The notes under the pieces were generated by a model. The model was not told the origin of the DNA and did no database searches. It saw only the letters and a list, made by a program, of their open reading frames with translations. A stretch of 64,000 bases of DNA, taken from Meandrina meandrites (Eukaryota; Cnidaria; Anthozoa; Scleractinia; Meandrinidae). A program made the position numbers and the translations under genes. Location: contig OY855913.1 in NCBI GenBank assembly GCA_963693305.1, positions 5,159,001 through 5,223,000 of the forward strand, read 5' to 3'. This document shows positions 15,701 to 27,700 of the stretch, one piece after another (position 1 is the first letter of the stretch; each line of letters begins with the position of its first letter).

Positions 15701-18700
15701 ATCTGTGAAAGCGCTGTACAAAAAGATAAAACCACGCCAGTGGAGCTACATTGCCGCCACTTACGACCGCCGAACAGGTCTGGCTAGCCTCTGGCTCGAC
15801 AGTCTTCCCATCATCCAGCGCAAAATCGGTCGCTTTCGTCTAGGGCTTGCCACTAACTACCCTGTTGTGATAGGAAGCAAACCTGGTGATCGGCGCAAAT
15901 TCCGTGGACGTATTGCCTGTGTGCAGATTTACAACTACGCGATGAATGGCCAGCAGATTCGTAGCAAAAAGAAGAAATGCTTCCGTGAAGGTATGTGTTG
16001 GTTTATATTGTTTCATTTGTTCCAGTACTAACACATGCCCAAATATTATTTCTCATTATTTATTATTTCTTTTCCATTGTTTTGTTTTGTAATTTTGTTC
16101 CTTCTGTGTATAGTTGTCATCCCTTCACCTTCTATTCCAACAATAAAACCAACAAAGCCAACAAAACCACCTGGTAAGTAGCTGCATGTGTCGTGAATGT
16201 TTTATGTTTTAGGATACAAAGTGTACCAGTTTTGGTGAAGCAAGTTTACTTGAAAAAGTTCGTTGAAATAGCCGCTAAATTTCAATTTACTAAGTTGATA
16301 AATGAAGAGCAGTTGCTCAAAACAACATGGCAAAAAGCGTGCTTAGATCAGCGATATTGCCAATTAACCTTTTGCCGGCCTCGACGGAAACTGAAATGCA
16401 ATGTTTTGTTGGAGGAAATTCATACAAAGAAAACCCGTCACCTTGCTTGACATAAACACGCCCGTTTTGCTATTGCATTTCAAAATTAGGTAGCAATTGT
16501 TCTGATAGTGTTTTGTTATGCAGTATTTTGTACTTCTGTCACTTCCTATAGCTTAGTCAATTTATAACGTACATTAAAAGGGATGCCTCATGCTGGTTGC
16601 ATATCGTTTCCTTTTAAAAGATATAAACCGTTTACCGACTTGACACGTGGTGTTTTACTTTTTTTAGTTTGTCGATTGAGAGTCGATCTGGGATTACTGG
16701 TGGACGGATCTGGAAGCATACAGGCTCGAGGAAAAACAAACTTTATGCATGTTCTCGATTTCATCAAAACACTCGTCAGTTTCTTCCCTATCTCCGCAAG
16801 CCAAACAAGGGTCGGCATGGTGGTCTTCTCCAGTCGACCCTACCCCATTTTCCCTTTTAACCGATATTACACGAAAACAAGTGTCATCAAGGCTGTGGAT
16901 CGAGTCAGGTATCCGTATGGAGGAACGAAGCTCGGTCGAGCGCTCAGATATGTTTCAAGGTATGTTGATATTTTCACTTGGGAATCATAAAATTGTAGTT
17001 TATGTTGCAGACGCGAAGATACATCAGGAAGAAGGTTCGTATTTTCAAGTTAGAGATTTCTACATATATAGCGGCTGGTATGTTAAAAACAACTCACAAC
17101 TACCATACAAATTCTTCTGACTGATCTTCAAACATTTTCTTATAGTATTAGTTGGGAGAATTTGTTGTTGCTTTGGAACACACGGTAAAGTCGCCAGGCT
17201 AAAAAAGACGGTTTTACTAACAGTCTGTAAGTTGTAACTCATACAATTGTGGAAGCAACGTAGATGTGGTAAATCAAGAAGGTCTTTTCTCACATTGTGA
17301 AGCTGAAACTGCTAACAAAATACTTTGGCCTTCTGTCGACTTAAAAATACTAATGAGAGAAAAGGAATTATTCGACCTGAAGTAAAAATGCTTTCTACAT
17401 ATCTCCCTACATTACGTATCTGACCTCTTTAGGTACTTATTCGGCCGAGGCAGGAGAAGAGGAAGAAAACAAGTTCTTGTTATTGTCAGTGACGGTATCT
17501 CGCAAGATAATGTGCTCGTACCCGCCAACAGTCTGAAGCAGAAGGGAGTGGAAATCTTTTCCCTAGGGATTGGAAACAAGTTTAGAAGACTCCAGTTGCA
17601 GCAGATGGCGTCCAGTCCGGCGCATGTGTTCACGGCCGGGTTCAGAAGACTGAGTACTGTACTTGGTGCCATTAAGAATAAGGCTTGCTTACCTTATGTA
17701 CAACGTAAGTATGTTTTTTAGTTTGTTCAACAGCAGTTCAACAGCAGGCAAACGAAGTGCCTAATATGTAGACAGTTACAGCTATACAGTAGTTATTTTC
17801 CATTGACTTTTAATTTTGCACCCTCCTTTTGATAAGTACCCACGCCCCTTTTGAATGTGTTCATGCTAAAAAGCGCCCCTATTACAAAGTATGCACCTAT
17901 GTCGACGTAAGCGTTGCTCTTCCAATAATCGATTCTAATCTGTCAATTAAAGCGCCATCATGCAGAAAACATTGAGATCATCAGTAATTCACCTTCAATC
18001 TGAACTACTCACACTATTCTAAGTGTCTCGACTGTTATTAATATGCGGGGGTTCTTTTCACACTTTTTACACATTCGGATGTTTATGCCAAAAGGAAACA
18101 ATCGCCCTCCCTTGAAGTCCCAAAATCGAATCGTTGTCGCAAAGGTTTATCTTTCAACGTATAAGGTTAAGTCCACCGACGTATGTCGTGTTTAAAGTAG
18201 CCAGTTAAGGTACCTAGAAACGGCAAGAAATATCACTGTTCCTTCCGGATCATATGTTTATATAAAGATTTCATTTGTTATGTTCTAAAGTATAATTATA
18301 ATAATATATTTTTCCTTTTACTTTTAGCGACAAAGCCGCCTACACCACCAGGTAAGCTGCGCAAAGGTTGAACCTTGTTAATTCGGGCACCACGGAGGAC
18401 AGACCTGGGTGTCTGCATTAAGTTAGTATTCACTAAAGGACGAAGGATAATCCGAAAAAGTTCATTGTGCCACAATAATTTTGACAACAAAAGATGATCT
18501 TGGAAAATAAACTGTTATATTTCGGTATGAGCTATACCATCATCAGACTAAGGAAATTTACATACAAGCTAGATCTTAAATACTGTGGGTTTACTCAGGA
18601 GAATAGATGGAGTTCTCTGCTGGATTTCAGTCCATTGTTGAGAGAAGGTGATAGGCGTTTGACGAAATAAGCCTCTTTGTATAGGAGAAGATTCCAATTA

Positions 18701-21700
18701 TTGTCATAGTCAAGTATTGTTGTATTGTCACGGACAACTTGGGTGAAATATTCTTTGTCATAACTAACAGGAGGTGGAACAATGTCAGTATTTAAAGTAT
18801 CCGGTAAGTTACACAAGTTACGGATGAAAATTAAATGATCACAAGTTCGCAGGTGTTTGTAAATTGCGCTCTCTTTGTCAGAGATAGCGTGTTCATGTGT
18901 TCGGACGAAAAGAGTTCTGTCTGTTTTGCCGATGTACGCTGATTGGCAACCAGGGCAATTGAATTTGTAAACAACGTGTGATTTACTCAATGGTGGAACT
19001 TGATCTTTGTTGTTGGTGTAGAAACATAATTTCGTTGTTTTCTCGCGTACTTTTATCTCGATGTTAGGGTTTGCAAGGCATCTGCGAAGCTTTCTCTTGA
19101 AGGATCTTAAGAGTTGCGATGTTTTGTCTCCGATGTATGGAACAGAAAGCCAGATGGTTATGGAGTCTTCCTTGTCTTTGTTTCCTGCTCTATGGATCTT
19201 ATTCAGGGCATCGTACGAGAACCGTCGAATTAGCGTGTTTGCAATGCGTGAGGGGAAATTGTTCCAGGATATGATCGTTTTAAGTCGTTTTAGTTCAGAT
19301 TTGAGCAGATTAGGGGAGCAGATACTATGAATGCGGTTAACTAGGGCTTTAATCCAAGAAATTTTCTGACGCCATGGATGATGGTATAGCTCATACCGAA
19401 ATATAACAGTTTATTTTCCAAGATCATCTTTTGTTGTCAAAATTATTGTGGCACAATGAACTTTTTCGGATTATCCTTCGTCCTTTATGTACTAAAACTA
19501 TCATCAGGTACTGGGTTTTAGTATTCACTAGTGGTTGGTTTTTCTAGCGCCAGTTGAGAACTGTCCGCAATAGCATTGGGAAGAATAGCGCGATATTTTC
19601 GCATATTGATATGGCGGGCTATATACAAGCATGAACGCTTCACAAAGTTACGTCAATATTGGTCGCTTACACGCAACGTCTTGTATAATGGCTTGAAAAT
19701 GCATGTCATTATTCAAGATCCCAACATCAGTTTCATTCCATAGAATTGTGTAACCATGGATACCTCCTCCGGTGTGACGTACGCTTCCGTAGAGTGATGC
19801 GCAGTTATGCTTCTTGGTAAAATACTCATTGCATACTATAACTTTTTTTTTATTTCAGCCTGCAATCTAGCAATTGATATCGGTTTTGTCCTGGACGCTT
19901 CTGGAAGACGCGCGCGATACAACTTTAGGCGAATCAAGCGGTTTGTAGGACTCATTGCCCGTTCGTTTTCGATCTCTCGAAGCCGAGCTCGTGTGGGAGT
20001 CATCGTATACGGATCGACCGCTCGGATGCAATTTGGGCTGAACTCGTACACCAATCCACGCAGCCTGAATCGCGCTATCAAGGGATTGCGTTATACCCGA
20101 GGATCGAGGCGAACTGGAAAAGCCTTGCAGCTTGTAGTTGGAGGGCTTTTCAGACGCGGTCGAAAGAAGAGGGTGCTGATAGTGCTGTCCACTGGACCAG
20201 CCTACGATAGCGTGAGAATACCCAGCCTTCAGATACACCGGGCTGGAATTGAAGTATTTGCTGTTGGTGTTGGAACTCGAGTTAGGAACAGGGAGCTGAG
20301 TGCAATAGCGACTGACCCTCACCACATTTACATGGTCAATTTCAAAGCGCTGAATGGTATCGCCAAGAGCATCGTCAGGAAAGCTTGCAAAGGTGTTTAG
20401 CATTGTTCCATAAACGTTTAGTTTTGTTCTTGTTACTATTTGATGGTTTCCACTGAGTCTCTATTACTTAAGTGCTACGAAGACACTGTGACTTAATATA
20501 TTACATTGTTATATAGCTAGAATGTTTTCCCAACAGCGAGCGCTCTCATTGGCTACTTCGAGGTCACATGACATCTAATAATAAAACTGTTTCCCGCCAA
20601 AAGTCTCTCAGCGGGCAACATTGCAAAATCTCTCACGTCAGAGGGTAACAGTACACAATTACCCGCGAATTTTGGCCATCGACCGCCGTTCTTCTAAGTC
20701 TTCGTTGTGCTATATAGCAAATCACTTTATGACTGGTCCCGAGGGAAACCACTTAATTTTTTTTCCTCAAATCTCGATGTTTCCCTCGGCTGCGCTTTGG
20801 GAAACATTGAGATTCTTGGGAAGCAAAATCAACCGTTTTCCTCGGGACCAGTCATTAAGTGTTAAATATGGTTTAGAGAGGATGCCACATCAACCCCAGC
20901 TGGTCCTCCATACAGCTGAAGAAGGACGGTGAAGCCGCCAAGCTAAGCATTTCCAAACTATCGGATAACTACGGAAAATTATATCTCTTCTTAAGGGGGT
21001 GCTTTTTTTTTAATCCTTTGGCTATTTGGAGTATACAGGGTATTTTTTTCTGAAGTATATTTTCTGATATTTTTCCTTTAGCTCAAATTACAACACGGCC
21101 AACCGTTCGTCCAACAAAACCATCTCCAACAAGAAAACCAAGTAAGTTTGTTAGAGGAACACTACTATGCATCTTCTTACAAAATCATGTTCTTCGAAAA
21201 CGCTGGTAACTGTTCGCAGCATCGAAGCTTTGCTAAGTGGTCTTTAGTTTCAAGACAGCTACAGACGCTAACTTGAATGCTTTACACCTTTGTGGTATTG
21301 GAGTTTTTAGTCAAGTGTTCTTTGGTTAAAACGTACTTCATTAAAGTGGACATACACCTAACTAACTAGACCAGCTTCGGCTTTACCAGCTACTTTCCAC
21401 CCATAAGTTGTAGAGAATAACCACCGTCCTAATCACATGCCCACACTTCGGGATCCTGTACGTTTGGATTTTGTTTGCTTGTTTTTCTTTTCGTTTTCCT
21501 GTTTGCTCACATTTGCTTTCTTTATTGATTTTCTTGTTTTCTCCTTTGTTTGTTTGTTTGTTTGTTTGGACAATATATTCTCAGCCTCTGTTTGTTTTTC
21601 TTGACAGGCTTTCCTCAACCCATCGCCATCTACACACTGGATCGCAAGACGCGTGCACGAGACATTAGCCCAGGCAAAAACATTCCTGGCCGAAGCTACA

Positions 21701-24700
21701 ACATCCGATACGCTCCTGGTCCTTACAACCAGCCTGGCGAGTCAACGGAGTTCTTTGGTCGCCGTAACAGCTACATCCGTTTCCCCAACACAGGAAGACT
21801 GGATGCAAAGGACTCTATAACTCTTCTAGCCTGGGTCCTACCGATGGGGCGTGGTCCAATCTTTCAGTACCTTCGTGGAGTAAGGTTCTGGGTTGTACGC
21901 TCGGATACGCTATATGTTCATTTTATCCGTAGGAACGGGCGACGCACACGAGTGTTAATTAAGAGACGTCTTACCCCGCGTCGTTGGAACTACGTCGGTG
22001 CTACTTACAACAAACGAACTGGCATAGCGACCCTATGGCTAGATTCAAGGCCGATTTTGACGCAGAATATCAAACGTATACGATTGGCGACCAAAACTAC
22101 TGCCTACATGGGTGGAAGGTTCCGAGGACGAATCGCTTGTATGCAGGTTTATTCCGAGGCTCTGACTGGGCCTCAGATTAAAAAGGTCAAGAACCTCTGT
22201 AATAAACCAGGTTAGCTACAGATAATAATTTTAACCAAGGATGGCATATTTAGTCTTCTTATTTTGTTACTGTGTGCGGGTAAAAGGATTTATATATTTT
22301 TGCTGATATCTATAGACACTTTGCATAAATGGAGTCGGCATTAGAATAACAATACTTATACATCCTAAGCCTCACATTCACGTAAAAAATCTTTTGTCTA
22401 TAAACATCCACACGAGGCTAAGGATGTCCAAAGTAATTGTTATTCAAATTTGGACGCCATTTATGCAAATTGTCTATATTTTAATATATGTTTATGTTTC
22501 ATTAATTATTACTTACGTTAGTTTCTCACGTCTTTTTATTTAATTTTCAACTTATCATTGTCACGCGTTTTCTTCATGAGCCTCTGCCTCTGATATGGAG
22601 GGTAACCTCGTCCCGCGTTATGACATTAAAAATTGATTGTAATGTATTTTATATACTTTGTGTTGCATTGCATGCCGGGTGTTTACAAAAGACTATCGTT
22701 GAGCATGCGCAATACACGATTTAATTTTTACCCCTCACACACACAAACCACCTCTTTATACTAATAACTCTCATTAAACTTCCTCTCTAGTTTGTCGTTC
22801 TGTCTTGTCTCTGTTATTTTCAAATATATTAATCCATTTTAACTGTTTGTAGGTCCTTCAACACCAACAACACCTTCCCCTGGTAAGTATCACACATTTA
22901 TTCCTTTCTTGGGTCAGTTTTCGCAATTGCCACTGGATCATACAACTTCTTTATCATTGTATTTATTATGTACAGAAACGTAACATACTATTTTGGACAA
23001 TTGACTGGTCGTGCAAAACCATTACAAGACTTCTAACGATTGAGGTGAAGCTTAGGGTGATCAACAGTCCAATTGTTATGATTTTTTCTGTTCTTCTAGC
23101 ATTACCTCCGGCCATGGCGTTCTTTCCCTTAAACGTTCGTTACAACACCCGTGACGTCAGCAGGAGTAAAAACCCATCAGGGCGCATGGCAAATGTGCGA
23201 CCTGGACTTGGTCCAGACGGAAGGCCTGGTGGCTCGTTTAGGTTCAAAGGTCGTTCAGACAGTTATATCGAGTTCCGTAACAAAGGTCGACTGGATGCTC
23301 GAAACTCCATCTCTATCCTGGCTTGGATAAATCCGGATGGACCGGTTGGTCCGATCTTCAATTACAAGCCTAACGGGTTTGGTGTGCACATGTGGATGGT
23401 CCGTCGACGAGTCTTGATGGTACGTTTCGTGACGCGTACACGAAAGTTTACAACGCCAGTGAAAACCAACCTTATCAAGCCCAAGGCTTGGAATTTCGTC
23501 ACCGCTACCTATAACCAGCGCTCGGGATATGCCCGATTGTATATCGATTACAGAGAAGTTGCCCGGAAGAGAATCGGCCGGATCCGACTTGCTACGAACT
23601 ACCCGGCAAGAATGGGAGCTCGCATTGGAGACAAGCGATATTTCCGTGGACGGATAACATGTGTACAGATATACGACGTCCCACTTCGACCAATACAAAT
23701 CCAAGCCGCGAAGAGACTTTGTTTGAAGACAAGTAAGTAAAGACATCTTTATGTTCGAAAGTGATGTTATTAAACGATTCACAGTTTTTTCAAGTTTCTA
23801 AGGGTAGTTTGAGGTCTTCTTCGTGGATCATTGTTATTTTGACTTCATCAGTTGATGAAGTGATTCATGGAATGAACACTATTGAATCACTGACTTATTG
23901 GTCGATAGATCGGTGGATCGATTCAGATTGATCGATCCTTAACTTATTTGTTTGCTTGTTTGTTTGTTGTCATTTTGATTCATTGCTTGCTTCCTTTCGT
24001 GACTGATTAACCGATCGATGTCGGCATATCATCAAATCTTATGGTATATCAATCGATATGCTTATAGCATAGCATCAAAGGAGAATTGTCTTTTAGCTGA
24101 AAAGACTTTAAGCAACTTTGTTTACGTTGTCGTTTAGTTTTTGCCTAAGCACGATCATCTTTGTTCTCCTTTCAACAGAGGTTATAACCACACCGACAAC
24201 ACGGCCGACGCCTACCAAGCCAGCCCCACCAAGACGTAAGTAACCACGCCTTAAGCTCTGTTTTATCCCAAACATGACACCTGCTGTGGGCCGTCGCTAT
24301 TCAGGGTCCTTATACCTATTTATGTCAAAATTTAATTCATCACGTCTTCAACTTTGCATGTTTTATAAAACTTGGAACACTTACGCTTAGCACTTTATCT
24401 TCTGACTTCTCTATGCAGCTTGCAGAGCGAATATGGATCTAGGATTCCTAATCGACAGTTCCTACAACCTTAGACGAACAGGGCGTGGTGCTTTTAAACT
24501 GCTTACACGATACCTCGCAAGACTCCTGTACTCGCTACGTATCTCCTCTCAGGAGACCCGCGTAGGCATGGTAGCATACAGTTCAAGACCCAGGCTCCTG
24601 TTCGGGTTCAACCGGTTTTACAGGGCATCTTCCATACTGTCCGCCATACGAAGAATCCGACTGCAGCGAGGCCCTCTCAGAATAGGGAGAGCCCTGTACT

Positions 24701-27700
24701 ACGCTCGTAGGTACCTGTTTAGAGGAAGGCGCCGGTGTGGACGCAAACGCGTGCTCGTGGTGTTTGCAAGCGCACGCTCAGTAGACAGAGTGCAAAGAGT
24801 GGGGCGCGTTTTGAAGCGCATGGGAATTGAAGTATTCGTAGTTGGCATTGGTAGACGATTCAGCAAGAAGCAGTTGTTCAAGATTGCTACCAATGGGCTG
24901 CACGTGTTCACGGCGTCTTTGAGATCGTTGGCTGCAGTGCTGAATACCATACGAGTTAAAGCATGCTCAGGTATTGTATTACTATTATAAGTTTCATTTG
25001 TGGGCAACACGGGCGTTCCTATGCTAGGATTTCATGATCACTTCCAAAATCAGACTATCCAGCCAAATAATTGTTTCTAGCACACTAATTAGGTGACGTT
25101 ATACATGTTTTGTAACCTTTTCGATTTCGTAAAATGCAAGGAAGTTCAGATAATATTGCGTAGACGGCGTTCAAGTAGTTTAAGTGCAGTATCATTCCAA
25201 CATCACTCTATACACCTGATCGATGAAAGAACCGTTGACCCATGAAAAGCATAAACCATGAACGATGCGACTCAAATGTTTACTAGGAAAATAATCGGAA
25301 AAAAAAAATTGTCGTCTGTGACAGAATAAGCATGATAATAAGACTGGTTGCATAAATTAAAGAAAGGAAGCAGAAAGAGACAAAGAAAAATCTTAGAAAT
25401 AGAACCGCCCATCGCCCGGAAATAAATTCGGATAGATTTAAGAATGTATTTGTAAATAGGCTAATTTTTAAATATAATATCTATAGTTTTCCTATTTTTC
25501 TGTAGATTTTTCATGTATTTTATGTAGCTTAAGATATGTATTTTTATCTTGAGAATTATTAAACATCTTGATTATCAATAAAACGAATGTAACTAAGCTT
25601 ACCAATGCTGTCTACCTAGAATACTAAAAAAATAGTAATTAAAGCCTCTTTATAACCAGAAAAAGTTTCTTCATTGTTTTTTTTTTCCATTACGTTTGTT
25701 TCCCAACAGTAACCGGCTCAGCAGCTGCCAGAGCTATATATCCACTTAACGGCGTGACGCGAGGACGAGACATCAGCATCAACCGCAACAAGGGTGCGAG
25801 ACTTGTCAACGTCAAGCCAGCCCCAGGTCCGGACGGCCTTCCTCTTGGCTCATACTATCTCCAGGGCATCGCAAACAGCTACATATTCTTCCCGAACAAA
25901 GGGTGCCTCGATACAAAGAATTCCCTTACTATAGTCGTGTGGGTCTACCCGGAGGGTAGCGGACCGATCTTCCACTACTTCCCGCGCGGGTGGGGGGTGC
26001 ATCTTTGGATGAAGAATCCCCGCACTCTCCTGGTAAAGTTCGTGCCTAGGTCCCTGCAAACCGTCAGTGTTGTTACAAGCCGGAGAATCAAACCGAAGGC
26101 GTGGAACTACATAGCTGCAACTTACGATTACGTCACCGGCCTGGCCACTCTGTGGAATGACGCCATACCTATATCCCAGAGGAATATTGGAAAGATCCAG
26201 TTGGCGACCAATTACCCGGCTATATCAGGGAAGAAGCCCCGGGATCGAAAACTGTTCCGTGGTCGAATAGCTTGTCTTCAGATTTACGATCGGGCATTAA
26301 ATGGAAGACAACTTCGAGTTATCAAAAAGAAATGTTTCAGAGGTTTGTCTTCTTTGGTTTTTTGTTTGTTTGACTGTTTACTTGTTTGTTTTTTGTTTGT
26401 TTGATTGTTTGTTTACTTGTTTTTTAACTACAGACCACAATTCCATAACAAATTTACTTTTATTACTTTTTTATGAACAATCTAACTATTTTTAAGGAGT
26501 TTCTAGTATCTAGTAATTACAACAGTGTGTTAAGATGTTCGTTTCACTGATTGCATGAATATGTGATTATTTTATAAATTTCCATTAATATCGCGTTTTC
26601 ATATTGATATTTTGATTTTTGCTTTTCTCTTCATTAGCGCGACCGACACCTACCCCTCCACCACCAGGTACGACCAGCATTTCTTTAATCTTGTTTTACA
26701 ATACTTGAATTATGGTCGCCAGATCCTATTGTCAACTCAACGTTTCTTATCAATTCATCTATGGTAGCGTTCTTTTTAACCAATCCATTTTCGGATCTAG
26801 TCAATCCAGATTGTTTGTATCTTCATGTTAGCTGGACCGAAAATCTAAAAATAGATCGAGCCACAACGACAAGCGGTATGGAAATCACTTCTTTCAAAAC
26901 GAAGATGTCGAGGCTGAACCGCTCCAAGTTCGATTTGCTCAAATGGAACGAAAATCTGAAACCAGCTTCAGTTACCAATCTGAACGATCCACCTTCGTAT
27001 TTGGATTGTTTGGTTTGCAATCTAAGACTGGTTTTTCCATAAATGGAACGGGAAATCTCATTTTTGATCGCAAAATAGATTGATTGAAAGGAGCGCTACC
27101 TATGTTGTCCTGGTCGATAAAGATGGCTTAACTTAAGGCGTGGTTATTTTATTTTATTTTATTACTGACTTGCACATCTTTCTTTCAGTTCTTCCTCTGC
27201 TAGTCGCTGTTTATCCACTAGATAGAATCAACGGAGGGCGTGACATTAGCCCGCGTAGATGCCCAGCCGGAAGACGAGTCGGCGTGAGAATCGGCCCAGG
27301 CCCGGACGGACGAAAAGACGGAGCTACTCAATTCTACGGCAACCGTAACAGCTATATAGAAATCCCAAATAACGGAAAACTGGACACCGTGGCCTCAATT
27401 ACCATTCTGACGTGGGTTTATCATGAGGGCATCAAGGGTCCAATTGTTAACTACAGGCCAGGTCCTGGTTGGGGGGTCCACTTATGGATGGTGGGTCCAC
27501 GCACATTGTTTGCCAGATTCGTTCGCAGAGATGGCGTGTTCACCAAGGCGGTAGTCGTCACGAGCAGAAAGATTCGCTACAGAGCGTGGAATTACATCGG
27601 TGCGACGTATAACTACAAGACTGGTGTTGCTAAACTGTGGGTGAACTCGAGGTTACTTGTGGTTAAGAGCATCGGGCGATTCCGATTGGCTACAAACTAT

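Larger units (their letters stand above)
9494..15990 (+). repeat. Recent tandem duplication, period 3,257 bp
   Basis: Exons at 9599, 10139, 10941, 11189 and 12098 recur exactly 3,257 bp later at 12856, 13396, 14198, 14446 and 15355, and the introns between them match almost base for base. The duplicated block holds linker, LamG A, linker, vWA and LamG B. An older, more diverged copy of the same cassette precedes it (6236-9493). After 15990 the similarity stops inside or right after the LamG B exon. Confidence 0.93.
18436..19517 (-). mobile_element. 5'-truncated Penelope-like retroelement
   Basis: The insert is flanked by the 13-bp direct repeat TTAGTATTCACTA (18423-18435 and 19518-19530), a target-site duplication. 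Perfect 111-bp inverted repeats lie at 18434-18544 and 19377-19487, 832 bp apart. Between them the minus strand is open and encodes the end of a Penelope-type reverse transcriptase and a GIY-YIG domain. Partial inverted terminal copies and 5' truncation are typical of Penelope-like elements. It sits in the intron between linker exon 27 and vWA 7. Confidence 0.85.

Noticed and set aside
16193..16450. 85-residue ORF in the intron after exon 24
   Set aside because: No domain, no matching splice phase, ordinary intron composition.
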